Below the pieces are notes generated by a model, which saw only the letters and a program-made list of their open reading frames with translations, was not told where the DNA came from and ran no database searches. A stretch of DNA of 64,000 nt from Liolophura sinensis (Eukaryota > Mollusca > Polyplacophora > Chitonida > Chitonidae). Where the stretch lies: the NCBI RefSeq assembly GCF_032854445.1, contig NC_088301.1, positions 43,829,116 through 43,893,115 on the forward strand, read 5' to 3'. Positions 25,205 to 37,770 of this stretch are shown piece after piece. A program made the position numbers and the translations under genes. Within the stretch, counting starts at the first letter, position 1; the number at the start of each line of letters is the position of its first letter.

Positions 25205-26110
25205 TACAGGCCACCAAATATCACAATGCTCTAGAATCCAATGTCACTGTCCACACACCATGTGCATTCTCAACATGACTGCCATGACAAGTCACCAAGT
25301 ATCAATATGCTCTTATCCAAGTCTAATGCCATTGTCATGATATCACATTCTCAACATGACTGATGTGACACATCAACAAGTGTCACAATGCTCTTACCCA
25401 AGTCTAATGCCATTGTTTGGAACCATATCCTTAACATGAAGCCATATAACAGGTCACCAAGTGTCACAATTCTCTTATCCAAGCCTAATGTCATTGTTAT
25501 GACACCACATCACTGTACTAATTGTGACATACATCTGACACTACAACTTCAACACGACTGTCATGACAGGTCAAGAAGTGTCACAGCCTAATGTCATTGT
25601 CAGGACACCACATCATTAGACTAAGTGTGACATTCTCAACATGACTGCCATGACAGGTCACAGAGTGTCAATATGCTCTTATCCAACTCTAATGTCATTA
25701 TCCTGACACCACATTCTCAACATGACTTCCGTGAGAGGTCACCAAGGGTCACAATGCTCTTATCCAAGTCTTATGCTATTGTCCTAACACCACAATGTCA
25801 ATATGACTACCATCATGTCACCAAGTATCACAATTCTCTGAAGTTCAATGCCACTGCCCCGACACTGCATTCTCAACATTTCATTACATGTCACCAAGAG
25901 CCATAACGCTCTTAAGTCCACTGTCCTGACAGCAAATTCTCAACATGACTACCATGACAGGTCAGACTATTCTTATCTCAATCTGTCATTGTCCAGACAC
26001 CACACCGCCAGTCTGATAGCTTGGACACCACACCCTGAACATGAACATAACATGTTACCATGTACCACAATCCTCTTATCCTAGTCTAATGCCTACATTC
26101 TGACACCATA
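25205..26110. repeat. Minisatellite with an ~80 bp unit
   Basis: About eleven imperfect units of roughly 80 bases with blocks ctcaacatgactgccatgac, aggtcaccaagtgtcacaat and gctcttatccaagtctaatg, then tcattgtcctgacaccac. Units vary in length and are sometimes truncated. Short open frames in it are repeat artefacts. It is followed directly by a SINE. Confidence 0.9.
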
Positions 26111-26139
26111 TTCCTAATGTGACACCACATTTTCAACAT

Positions 26140-26392
26140 GATTTATTTCGCGAGTGTTTATGCTGAACTCAAGAATATTTCACTAATACGACGGCAGTCA
26201 TCCTCATGGTGGGAGGAAACCAGAAAGAGCCTGGTGGAAACCCACGACCATCCACAGGTTGCCGTCAGACCTGCCCAGGTATGGACCGAGAGGAAGTCAG
26301 CATGAGCTGCACTTTAACTCACAGCAACCACATTGGTGAGAGTGGTTCCTGGATCATTGCGCTGCACAAGCACGCATCCTCCAGGTCATAGA
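26140..26392 (-). mobile_element. Family-1 SINE, diverged
   Basis: Core blocks tcaagaatatttcactaata, tggtgggaggaaacca and gaaacccacgaccatccaca are plain. The tRNA head side is degraded (ctggatcattgcgctgcaca). Minus-strand orientation. It lies at the right edge of the ~80 bp minisatellite. Confidence 0.8.
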
Positions 26393-26597
26393 GTATATAC
26401 AATGTAGTGCAGAATAGATATACCTGGTACCACTTTCCCTGACCCATAGAACCCAATGACATATATATATGACTACAATGATCTGTCACCTGCAGGATTC
26501 TGACCTCACCAGAGTCTTAAGACTCTGAGGAACTGAACAGTATTATCACATTAACCAAAAAAGAAAAAGAAACCAGGCTGTATGTTTTGGCAAATTA

Positions 26598-26603
26598 TTT
26601 ATT
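26598..26603 (-). promoter_or_regulatory. Candidate distal poly(A) signal of the winged-helix gene
   Basis: tttatt on the plus strand is AATAAA on the minus strand, about 3.5 kb downstream of the stop at 30137. Nearer AATAAA-like words exist, so the true site is uncertain. Confidence 0.3.
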
Positions 26604-29600
26604 GTGTGCATTATGTCATGCTTCTGTACATAAAAATATATAGGTATAAATTGACGCAATAATTTAAATTATTTATACAGGCTAGTAAACTATACATGCA
26701 ATTTAAGATTAAAACACACAAAGATATACTACAAAGCTGATGACATTCATTCACACAAATTGCGCATGCTCTCAATAAGGCAACCGGGTGTATAACAATT
26801 ACAATGCTTCATTAAAACATTGTGGCTACAAACCACTGAAGAAAGATTTATGCCATAAAATATGAAAATATACATGTAAGAGATAAATAAAAATGAAAGC
26901 AATGAACTCCACTTAAAATTGAGAGAAGAATAACCCGCCAATTACACTAAAATTCTCACTAAATTGAAACATGCTTAGATAACATCATTAAAAATAGGTC
27001 CAGATAGCTCACAACAAAACTTCTAACAGGTTATTATTTAAAAAATTAACAGCTTATTTTTGGGTAAAAAGCCATTTACTATTTGTTGCAATGCTTTTGC
27101 TTTAGAACGCTTAGTCATGGCTACCTATCTCTTCACAAAACAAATGTTCATTCATCAGCAAATACAATGAGCAAAGACCGCTCATTTTGTACATGTGCGT
27201 ATAACAAATCAATGAGAGAAACACGTGCTGCTGAAAAACAATCCACTTGACAATCTAGATATATCTGTATCACAGTTAAGTCCCCCCCCCCCCAAAAAAA
27301 TCGAAAGTCACTTCTCATATTTTAAATTTCAAGAATCCTCTAGAATTTATTAACTTCTTCATTATCTAAGCTACCATGAACTTCTAAACAGGATTTTACC
27401 ACTAAGAGGCATCTGTCTTAATATGAAGAGCAGAGAAATGAATCAGATGAGCACTGACCAAATAAGACATTAAACTAAATGGAAGATAAAAAAAAAAAAA
27501 AGACCATAAACCTGATAATGTTGCCAAACAAAGAGAAGGGCAAGATGAGTTTCATTCACAAGAGTTCTCTTTTAGAACTTAAAAATATTAATCAACACGA
27601 ATCAACCTGGAAGACAAAAGGATTATTACAGATTGAAAAAAGATAATTGATAAAAAAGCATACACCTGGTATCAAACAATACAAGTGAGTAATATTACAC
27701 AAGGACAAGAGCCCTTATGATAATTACAAGTTAAGGTAATAAAAGAAAAATAAATAAAGAAATGAGTCAACTTATAACATACTTCAAAAATGTTTCTGCT
27801 AAAAATGTAAACATTTCCTGTTTACCTAAGATGCATGTCAACCACACTGACATAAAATACAGTCCAGGTTATCATACTTCAACGTTATCTGTAGGTATTA
27901 TCCATCTATATCAAAGAAACATGTACTTGTGAAAGTCACACTGTTTGACAAAGAAATAGACATATTGGCTAGTATGAAAACACTATACTGCTAAATGCTT
28001 TTGAAAATTTAATATCAAATTATCTGATAAAATATGCACGGTATACACACACAGAGTTATATATACATATATGCATACACACATCAATGCATACTGTTTT
28101 ATTACGATAATACACATGCATAACATTCTTACATGACCACTTGGATCCAACAAACATCACATTACTGTCAAGTTGGTCATAAACTATTTAGTCAAGGTAC
28201 TTCCAAAGGGGAAGGTCTGACTACTTTGCTTTTGTATTTATGCTTTAAGGTACCACCTAACAAAAACAGGTTTGCCACAACAATTTCCTCACAGCAAGTG
28301 TCAGCAGAAATGGGCATAATACATGTACCTTGGTAAAGCAGCTTTAAACACCGACAAAAGACAGTGATATTTCTGTCCATCCTTGGCAGTGCAAATACAG
28401 GCCAAGCCCTAAAAGTCCAACTCAATAGGATCATCATCCCACATGAAATGGTAGTAATAAGCCTTTTGGGGGACATTTTTCTGTTTAACATTTTTGACAA
28501 ATGTATATTTTGCAAGAATTCAGCAACAATGGATTTTATTTATCCATAAAAAAGTGCATCTTGCTGGGGTTTTTTTTTATCCTCTCTATTTTCATACCAT
28601 CATATCTCAAGTAAAAGAAAGAAATGTAAAAAGATACTACCTTAGAAAGTAGGCCAGCTTTCTGAAATTAAAATTGATGCAGCTAGTACCCAGAAAATGC
28701 TGAACCACATTTGGTTTGAATGGGGAATGGGTAAAACTTCTTCCCACCTGTATCAAGATGATCCAAAGTTGTGAAGTCATTTGTTCTTTCCTTTATTAGG
28801 TCACAAATATCAGTGTATGTGTGCTCATAAAACATATATGAAGTACACACTTACTGCAACGTCACAGAGGAAAACGATGTGTTCTACTCTCATTTGAGCC
28901 TTCTGTGTAGCTCGAGTCTCCCATTCATGTTTGAATAAACTATATGCTAAAACAAACCATTTTATTGTTGTGCTAAAGACAGAGTGAATAGTTATTGTAA
29001 CTCCATGTTTGAGGAAGTACTGGGTTACCAGCACTGGTTTCCCGTTACATCGACCAAAATATTATAATGATACAAAAAGGTAACAGTGTATCACTGCTTA
29101 ACCTTAGTTTTTCTTTTCATGGAAAATCAAAGATGAGGAAATTTCTGCCCTTGCGGCCTTTTATTCCAATAACAGAAAGTCTTCAGCCTAAAAACTCAGC
29201 TTTGATGAAGTAGTTCAAATTAGTTTTTAACTCTGGATAATTAATACATATTTTTTTTTTAATCAGTCAACTAGACTGAGTGAACAAAAATCCTGGACAC
29301 CTGAAGACAGGTTTAGTATAATGGAAATTGAATGACAAATGCAAAATGTAGCTTTATCATCAGAAGGGGTTACACCTTTCTTTTCATCAGAGTTCCTTGA
29401 TTAATAATTAAACCACAAAACATGATTGTTTGTTAAAGTAGAAGGCAAGGTTTAAAAAAGAAACATTACAATTTTGGTCAAGTCATTTGTACAATGTAAA
29501 ATTCACGCACTCAAAATCTGACACAAATCTACCAAGTTCATGGAACATTTCTGTGTAAATTACCAACCTGAAGAAAACAACTGATATAAATTAGATACTG

Positions 29601-30136
29601 TATGTATTATTTCTTTTGACATACAATTAAAATCACAGTCTGGATCCTGAAAGTCCAAGAATTACTCGTTCAAGGAAGCAAACAAGTGATATTCCAATTT
29701 AAGTAGACTGTAGTCCATCATCCAGGAGCAATGGGATTACACAATATTTTGCTATTTTTTTAATACCAGAAACCTTGAACGTTTATGGACAACTAGAATG
29801 TCAACATACATTTTAATAGATGTCTAAAAAATATCAACAATACCAATATTAAACCAGAGCCTTGCGTGTCAGTTTATTGCAATTTTTAAAATTTATAACA
29901 AATGGAAGTAATCCATTCAACAAGGTTTTTAAAAATATGTCCACTTAGTGATTGCATCAATAATACAGTTTAACATCTAAATGCCAAAACTAAAGCATAG
30001 CCCTTCTTGAGATAGGTAAGCACCATGCTTTCCATAAATGGTATGGATACTACAGAAACAATTAAGATCATAAAATGTACCTAAAAATGGTACAGAAATT
30101 GTGTCTAAATTAAAAGCATAGTCATTCCAACATGCT
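26604..30136 (-). other. Probable long 3' UTR or intergenic sequence
   Basis: AT-rich and without recognisable genes. It lies immediately 3' of the winged-helix coding region. Frames such as 28192-28515 (minus) and 28133-28336 (plus) overlap antisense and have no domain. Poly-C (27284-27293) and poly-A runs are present. Confidence 0.4.
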
Positions 30137-32011
30137 TTACAGATCTTCATGGAACAGCTGGGTAGCTAGAATTTCCCCTGTGACAATGGTTTGACAGCCA
30201 ATCGTGCAGGAGGACTTCTTGCGTTCCGTCTTCGAGTTTTCTTCAGTTGTATCACTTGTAGGGGTTGATGTTCGCATTGATTCCTGCTTTACAGCATCTC
30301 CGTTCAACAGGCTTGAGTCACTACTATTTGCAGAAGTAGTCTCCCCTTTCTTCTCGCGTGGCGTCTCTCTGGGACTATCACTTAAAACTGATCGATTCAT
30401 GAAGTACCTCTCTGCAACCATCGAAACATTTGGGGAATCAGAGTCTAGCGAGTCATCCAGATCAAGATCTTCCACATCTTTAAGCCCTTCCAGCTCCACA
30501 TGTTTGAAATTCCACACTGGTATTACCCCAGCTCCACTTGGAGCTGCGTCATTGAAGGCGTACTTAACCCCACCAATATTCACGGTAGGTGACTGGAGCA
30601 TCGAGGAGTTCGAAAGGTGAAAGTCTGGTAAAATCTTCTTCATCTCATCCTCAATGTTCCCTAGAGGAGTGATTGGATCTCTTGGAGACTTATCCAAGTT
30701 AAGATCAAGCTTTGCAGAAACTCTTTCAATCATCTCCTCAATGGACTCATTTTCCTTCCACACCTTTGAAGCCCTCCATTTTGCTCTACTTCCTTTTGGA
30801 GCCGCAACAGCATCAAAGCACACCATTTCTCCTGGCGACAAAATATGACCCAAGTCCTCAACTGACTTGCCAAATATCTGGCGATCAATGAATACGTGTT
30901 CATGGCGCCCAAGGTCAATGATGGCCCAGAGCTTAGCAACATGAAAAATTCGACCTTTCCGGTTGCTAATGCTGGGTTGTTGAACAGTTTGCGGACGGCT
31001 GCCTGTGATTATCACATTGAGCCTAGCATTCTTTTTTAGGGTGACCTTCCCGCCTTCTAACAAAATAAAAATGTTGGCATGTTGTTGGATGAATGCCTCA
31101 AGGTCAGTCTTGCTCCACCCCACCGTATTTCTCAGGCTCTCCGGAGCCTGACTGAAATGTCCTGTAAGCTGTGTCATTGTGATATCAACCTTCTTCTCAA
31201 TGGTGTTCTTCAGAAACATGACCGCCTTGTATTCGTTGGCAGTCATTGTCACTGGCCCAGCTTTAGAAGAAGGGGTACCTAATGACACTGGTCGTTGAAC
31301 CATAGCTGCAGCACCAGAGTTTGGATGATCCATATGTAATGAGGTGGGACGCTTCCTTCTATTGACTGGAGTTCTAGGACTAGCCATTGATGCCCCTGTG
31401 AATCTGGCATCAGTAGAAGAGGGGTACCTACTGTCAGCATCGTTTGGAATTCTGATATCAAAACTTTCTGTGCCCGAAGCCCCAGAGAGAAGTTGTAAAT
31501 AGTTGTCCTTCAGGCCAACCAATTCTCCTTCAATAACAAAAATCAAAGGATGCTTCATCAGCCAACTTTCGAACTCATTCTGAGGTCCAACGCATTCACG
31601 TATTTCCGCAGAGGCCTGTGATAGATGACCAGCAAGACTTTTTATGTGAACCCACTTCTCTTTCTTCTTTACCATTCTGTTGCGAAAATAATTCACAGCC
31701 TCCGTTTCCACAGAGACGTCTGGAAGACTTGAGGATGGGGACGCTGGGCTACTTTCCCGGACTGAAGTTCCCAAGCTGGCTGTTCCATCATTGAGGCTGA
31801 CAAGGTTTCCATTAACCTTAAACAAAGACGGGTACTTGAGAAGAAACTTCTTCAGGCCAGTTTCATTCCCTCCTGCTGACTGTCTCATTTCGGCTGTGAA
31901 GCTACGACTTCCGAAATGACCTGCCAGTTGACTGATTGTAAGAGGAGCAGGTGAGTTCATCAGGATTTCCAAGTAGTACAACATGGCTTTGTGGCCCGCA
32001 TCGTCAGCCAT
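30137..32011 (-). CDS. Triple winged-helix (Egalitarian-type) plus OB-like protein, 624 aa
   Basis: A single uninterrupted reading frame of 624 residues. Three winged-helix-like repeats lie at about 5-75 (QLAGHFGSRSF, LKKFLLKYPSLFKVNG), 100-172 (SLAGHLSQAS, FESWLMKHPLIFVIEG) and 258-335 (QLTGHFSQAP, LEAFIQQHANIFILLEG). A beta-rich segment at about 350-425 (GRIFHVAKLWAIIDLGRHEH, VFIDRQIFGKS) looks OB/cold-shock-like. The rest is low complexity: S/P-rich linkers, an acidic stretch (LDLDDSLDSDSP) and a basic, serine-rich tail. The MRQSAGGNETGLKKFL block resembles the N-terminal region of Drosophila Egalitarian as I remember it, but no 3'-5' exonuclease domain follows. RNA binding or adaptor function is inferred. 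The start is supported by an acceptor 67 bases upstream (exon begins at 32078), so the coding region is intronless within a spliced transcript. Confidence 0.9.
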   Translation of the reverse strand: MADDAGHKAMLYYLEILMNSPAPLTISQLAGHFGSRSFTAEMRQSAGGNETGLKKFLLKYPSLFKVNGNLVSLNDGTASLGTSVRESSPASPSSSLPDVSVETEAVNYFRNRMVKKKEKWVHIKSLAGHLSQASAEIRECVGPQNEFESWLMKHPLIFVIEGELVGLKDNYLQLLSGASGTESFDIRIPNDADSRYPSSTDARFTGASMASPRTPVNRRKRPTSLHMDHPNSGAAAMVQRPVSLGTPSSKAGPVTMTANEYKAVMFLKNTIEKKVDITMTQLTGHFSQAPESLRNTVGWSKTDLEAFIQQHANIFILLEGGKVTLKKNARLNVIITGSRPQTVQQPSISNRKGRIFHVAKLWAIIDLGRHEHVFIDRQIFGKSVEDLGHILSPGEMVCFDAVAAPKGSRAKWRASKVWKENESIEEMIERVSAKLDLNLDKSPRDPITPLGNIEDEMKKILPDFHLSNSSMLQSPTVNIGGVKYAFNDAAPSGAGVIPVWNFKHVELEGLKDVEDLDLDDSLDSDSPNVSMVAERYFMNRSVLSDSPRETPREKKGETTSANSSDSSLLNGDAVKQESMRTSTPTSDTTEENSKTERKKSSCTIGCQTIVTGEILATQLFHEDL

Positions 32012-32078
32012 CTTGATCGAAAAAACTGGTTATCTGACTTGTTGATGGTGTGTTTCGTGATGGGGTCGAAATGTTACC
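32012..32078 (-). promoter_or_regulatory. 5' UTR part of the winged-helix coding exon, with acceptor
   Basis: On the minus strand a long pyrimidine run ends in TTTCAG with the exon starting at 32078. The 67-base leader has an in-frame stop upstream of the ATG, consistent with the annotated start. Confidence 0.65.
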
Positions 32079-35000
32079 CTGAAAAAAAAAGAAAAAGCAA
32101 AGAATAAGAATTAAACTTCGAGACTGATTTCAACAGTGCAACACACTGAGATCCTAAAATGCTATCGTACAATAATACACATAATCATGACTATCTGAAT
32201 ATTTTTTGATGGTACCTTTCAAAATCAGCAAATTTATTCCTTACATAACGTTAATGCTGCTGCTCTCCAAATGCTAAGCTGAAATAAATGTCACAATGAC
32301 TTTCTATTTCAGGATTAGCCGAGTAGAATACAAAATCTCAAGATTAATCTGGAACTACCCAGGTAATCGTCTCAGGCTAACAAAAGTTACTGATATATGG
32401 TTTTAGTTTATCAAATTGGCCAGTTTGGGTAGAAAAAAAACAGCCTGAGGAGTCCTAGATCCAACCAACACACACAGGTACTTCAAAATTACAATTTTTG
32501 AATACACAAATATTGAAGACAACTGACTGAATGTCCATGTTAAATTAATGTACTCTTTATCAGATTCTAAACAGGCACAGAGCCATAGCAGAACAGCTCT
32601 GTTGCCTGTGCCCCTGTCTTTAACATGGAAAAAGACGCTGACATGGCTTACATATCAGATAGCATTTTGTTCCATATCCCACACTATGAGGGGCTTTGCC
32701 ATCCCCTCAAGCTTACATTTCTCTTTCATCTGTCCCTGTGGATATGTATATGTACTGTGTGCATACATGCTGATCACACATTTATTACATGCATGTTACT
32801 GCTAGTCTTACAGCATACAAATGTGTTACAAACAGGTACATTTATCCTATTCACATTTATTTGTATTATAACTTTGAGCATTTGTGTCAAAAACCTGAGA
32901 CTTAATACCTACCATATACATATTTAAGTAAGTAATTGTCCTGGACAAATTAACTGGGGAACGTATCCATATCTTCAAATGTACTGGTACTCTCTTTTAT
33001 TAAAACAGAAGTATTTCAAATGAGCTTTTTGTTTAAGCTGATATTGGCTGATTAGGCAGAAAACAGTTATTTTGATTTCTCAGCATTATTACTATCTTGT
33101 AACTAGAATGTCTCTTTATTCATATTGCCTGAACACACGCAGGAGATTTTTAAATTGACACCAGATGTGAATCAGGTTGACCTTAGTATGCCTATAAACA
33201 CCATCCTGTTTGCGTGCTGTTAAAGCGTGTACAATCTATTGCCTACCTCAGTAGCCTCACTGGCCTTTAGCTCCTCCCTTACCATTAAAAGCATTTTTAT
33301 CCCATAAGACGGAACATTTTTTGTACTCATACGTGTCAAAACATGTCATGAACTAAATAAATGCAAATGCTCTCAAAGATTACCTTCATAAGCATACCTT
33401 TTAAACATACATAGGGCTTAAAGGATTAGTGTCAGATTTATTATTGCCCCATAATTAGCTACCACTTCATATATTGTTAAATTCAATTTAAAACAATATT
33501 TAAAAAAGAATATTAATCCGAGTAATAAAGCACTTAAAATCACTAGACAATGAGGCTGCTTTTATGCATTTTTTTTTCTGCCAACACTCGGTAATCTCTG
33601 CTTAATTACGTATTACAAGTCCAACCTGTATTAGCTGTCAGAGCTTCGCCACAAAATGGTTTGCTGTTCTGCAAACGGTTGTTAAAACAGGTTCATGAAG
33701 AACCCTGTAATGAAAGTCTCCACACGATTTGACTCTCAGGAACGCATGAATTTAGAGTACAAGACATGAAAATTTTGTACCAGTCAAAAACCATCGTATC
33801 TGCTCTCGCCATTTTACAGCTGAAAGCTATGAGGGGAAAACAGCTTAATAGAGACTAAAACTGACGTGAAAACTGACAGAAAGCTAATCTCTGTACACTA
33901 AATCTGATGTCTACATTTATATTGTACACAGCTATATATATGTATATAGGCAAAGAATATTCAGAATGCCTACAATAACATGTAATAGTCAACTCACATG
34001 GTATATGAAATTTAGAATATACAGCAGGGAATAGAATGATATTTATTGTGAAGCGGACAGAGGGAAAGAATAGACCTCTCTAGCTGAAGATCAGCTAGGG
34101 AATCTAATGTTTTTGGCGGTCTTATAGTCATTGAAATGTTCTACTACTATGCAAATTTGGATGTCTTACCATACTGAAGAACAAAAAAAGAAACATTGAA
34201 ATGTTCTACTACTATGCAAATTTGGATGTCTTACCATACTGAAGAACAAAAAAAGAAAAAACCTCAGCATTTGTCTAAAACATAAAAATGGCTTTAAACC
34301 AGTTTTCCTAAGACCAGAAAAAGATACAGTAACCTGTAGTCATGAGGTCAGTGGTGATGCATGTAGATGTCAAAACCACTGTTTGTGAGGAGGGAAAAGC
34401 ATATCCCACTTTTACAGTGAGTTCATCTAAGACTCGAGTTCCTAAAATTCCCAACCTTTGATGGAAAATATGCATGAAATACAGAAGTTACTAAGAAATA
34501 TTAAATATGCCTAAAAAATATTTTTTTCTTCAACTTTCTTCATTTCCCTTAAAACCATAATCTGGGTTTAAGTGTCCTTCAATGGAGAACAAAAATGTAA
34601 GCATAATGCGAAAATGTATGCCCTGCATTAAAAGACCCCTTATCTCTTATCATGTAGCACTCTCTTTGATTTTTACCTTAACCATTAGGGCAGTGGGACC
34701 TGTCCCATTCCAGGAAGTTGCCATGATCTTGTATAATATATTTATCTGAACTCTTTGAAAAAAAAAACAGGTAGAAATTAGTGATTGCTTGTTGATTACA
34801 ACACAGATATCCAAGTGCAGTCAGACAGAAAGTGAGCTGTGAAAGTTTTCATGACACAAAATCCTTACTGCATGAATTAGAGAGCCATTGTTGTATTACA
34901 ATGTTCCGCCTGTATCAGTTTGGTAAGGGGGAAACCACAGAAAGAGGCATCTATCAGAGTAATGAGTGGACTATCTACTTTTGTCGGTCCTGTTATTTCA

Positions 35001-37379
35001 CCCGACAATCACACAGCTGAACTTGTTCACCTATTATGTCTCAGCAAGAGACTCACCTAACCGACCACAGTTTCTACAAACTTCATATATCTATGATGGC
35101 ATACTTTTAGTGTAGTGGGTCCTGCGTAAAACACCAATCAAAATCCAAACATTTGACTGCACTTAACTTTTTAAAATACATCTAAAGAATGTAAAGCTAT
35201 CAGAGATCAATCCCAGAATGCAATGGAATGCATTAATTCAACCTATCTTATTAACATAATGTGTTGTATTTATGAGCAAATTATCCCAGAAACCTTAATT
35301 TGAATTACGTAAAATCAACACATTATGTCTAAAAACAGGTTTGAGCACTCTCAATGAATGGGAAGCAATTTATGTTAGGGGTAACCACATGTATTAAACT
35401 AACATTCAGTGATACATCTATAATGCAAAAATGTGACATGTCACGCTTTGCAATAGAAAATAAAAAAATCTTATACATTCAAATGACATACAATTTAAAT
35501 TTACAGACTGTATTTAGATACATAAGTGATGATAGCTGATAATTTCAAATGCATATGCTATATTAAAAGCAATGCTCACCTTGTCAAAACTGCATGTACA
35601 ACAGCTTGACCCTATACCAACTAAATGGAAATATTTTGAAGGTTCAACTGATCTCACAGTATTTATAGGGTAAGATTCTTGAAATAACAACTCAGACTAT
35701 AGTAACACACAGACATAATATAGAATTAGGCTTGGTAAATAATAAACCAATACCAAGGGACTAAACAATATAAACTTATAATATATGTATTTATTTTTAA
35801 AACCATTGAGAGCCCAAAAGCTCAATTCATATACTTTTAGAGAACAAAAGAGGGTAATCAGATTATATTGGTAACTTTCTGATTTAAGCCACATTGTTTG
35901 TTCAGTAATACCCAGCAGAGATGTTTGGCAAGACCAGATTAACATTCACTGCATGAGACATATTTGACATTGGGTTTTTTCAATATTCCAGTTGTGCTAT
36001 GCCATGTAATATGAATAAAAAAATTTTCTAATTCTGTATGACAAGCTCAAAGCAAAACCACTTAATTATCATCCCTACCCTCTATCTAACAGCTTTAAGC
36101 ATGGTTTTCGTCATGATTATTAAGTACTGTTGTAACTGCAATCATATCTAACATTATTACTTTGGCTCTTGGGTTAAAGCAATTATCATCTTAACCAGTG
36201 CTGCAAAAAGTGGTTCCTCAATTCAAGTGTGTTCCTTATGGTCATGCTGGATTGGAGAATATTAAACACAGCAATTTACAAATGGTAAATGCCTTCTGTA
36301 ATCTAAATAAACTATTAACTCAAATACCCATTACAATAAAATGTCTCTGAAAGACTTCAAAGAAGTTTGCATGTCTATTTCCTGACAGGAATATATACTT
36401 CCAAACAAACCTAGGCGGTGGGCATATACGCCATTCCTGAAACTTCTGCCTTTCATGAAAAACGGAACCTGCTTAAGCCCTATTCATCAAGATACTCTGC
36501 AATGTCCTGATATGAACGAAATTTGTATATCTTGTTGAAAAACATAAAATGTCTGCATATAAACTGATACTCACTCTACCCTTTCATATTTACACTGTAT
36601 TCTGGCAGATACAAACATTAATACTTATAAATGTTATTTTTTAAGTTTATTTTCTACATGAAATTTAATAGTGGCGGGCCCACCACGTAAATATAATTTT
36701 GAGAAATTACCAGTAAAGTTGTCTGTTAAATGGAGGTGAACAGGCCTACATAACTGTTCCTGCAAAACATTCCCACAACTAGAAAAGCAGGTATCGTGAC
36801 CCATTCTGTATAGTTCAGTTGTGCTAAACTAAGGGTAAACATATACAGACTTGTGCAACACATGCAAGCTGAATAAAAATATCTCAATGGTCTTACATTT
36901 GGGGCTACATGTAGTAAGTTTACTGTAAGACTAGTCCGTCTTGATGGACTCATTGTGCTATTTTAAAATTCCATGACATTCTGCATTACGATGATTGTCA
37001 AAATTTTGAAATAACATACCGGTACTGATCTACATGAAGATGGACTATAAGTACAAGAAGACTAGTGTAATTCCCTTTGAAGAAAAATGTTGCTTTTATT
37101 GCAAAAGTCGTATAACAGTACAACAGTTCAAATATGTGTAAGTCCATCATGTAACATGACCGTGTAATTCAAAGTCGCACAAGATTATGAAGATATGTGA
37201 ATGTGAGTTCTGACAGTGACACTGTCCGTAATCTGGTAACGTTGATCGTCAGAAACTTCTGATAAGCTCACGCCTCCCTGAAAAGCAGTCTTGATATGAT
37301 TGTAATTAAGATTGACGTTCAAAGACTTGCGAAACACGATAACACATTTGTGTATCAAACCAAATTCTATTAAACTTAC
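32079..37379 (-). other. Inferred 5' UTR intron of the winged-helix gene
   Basis: About 5.3 kb of AT-rich sequence between the acceptor at 32078 and a consensus donor AAA|GTAAGT read at 37380/37379 on the minus strand. It holds a perfect 65 bp tandem duplication (34129-34258) and a short SINE-tail fragment near 35125-35148 (gcgtaaaacaccaatcaaa). No coding region recognised. Confidence 0.45.
34129..34258 (+). repeat. Perfect 65 bp tandem duplication
   Basis: 34129-34193 and 34194-34258 are identical (both begin cattgaaatgttctactact and end gaacaaaaaaagaaa). Identity over 65 bases in otherwise variable intron DNA implies a recent event. Confidence 0.95.
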
Positions 37380-37770
37380 TTTGTTTGTGCCAAGTTCTAA
37401 ATCAGGCCACCATTCCCGAACAAGTCAGATCCGAAAATGTGGAAATACGATCTGCCAGCTTCGACTTCCGCTGTTGCGCGCATGTCCGGAAAAAAGCGCC
37501 ATTTTGAGTCCCAAATTTGAAAACTGGCTGCAACGTATAGAGAGTTTTCATTTTCCGACTGGGAACCATGAACTTTGGCCAGAAAATGATATATTCAGGA
37601 AACGGACATCAATTAGTTTTAGTGAATGCAATACCTATGCTTTAAAAGACGAGAATGATTTTGTCGGACCTTTTTTCAGCGGTTTACCAGTTGCTGTGGG
37701 ACTCTACGATAGATTTAGCCTTCTTTATCTTTGTTGATATTGTTGTGAAAACAACATTAAAGGATGTCAC
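37380..37770. promoter_or_regulatory. Likely bidirectional promoter with two divergent first exons
   Basis: Minus side: a first exon ending at 37380 with donor GTAAGT. Plus side: an exon ending at 37770 with donor CAC|GTAAGTATA. Between them lie a YY1-type word (gcgccattttg, CAAAATGGCGC on minus) at about 37496-37507, an NRF1-like gcgcgcatgtcc, and an ETS-like GCGGAAGT on the minus strand. This is the composition of a TATA-less head-to-head promoter. Transcription start sites are inferred, not shown. Confidence 0.5.

Noticed and set aside
25205-26110. CRISPR-like repeat array
   Set aside because: Units are contiguous and diverged with no unique spacers, in a eukaryotic genome. It is a minisatellite, as are 1871-3126 and 53275-55935.
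28192-28515. 107 aa minus-strand frame downstream of the winged-helix gene
   Set aside because: Lies in the presumed 3' UTR, overlaps antisense frames, and has no recognisable motif.
30204-30620. 138 aa plus-strand frame
   Set aside because: Antisense shadow of the 624 aa winged-helix coding region.
37312-37737. 141 aa plus-strand frame across the promoter
   Set aside because: It overlaps the inferred divergent first exons and promoter motifs, has no recognisable domain, and does not join the USP exons in frame.
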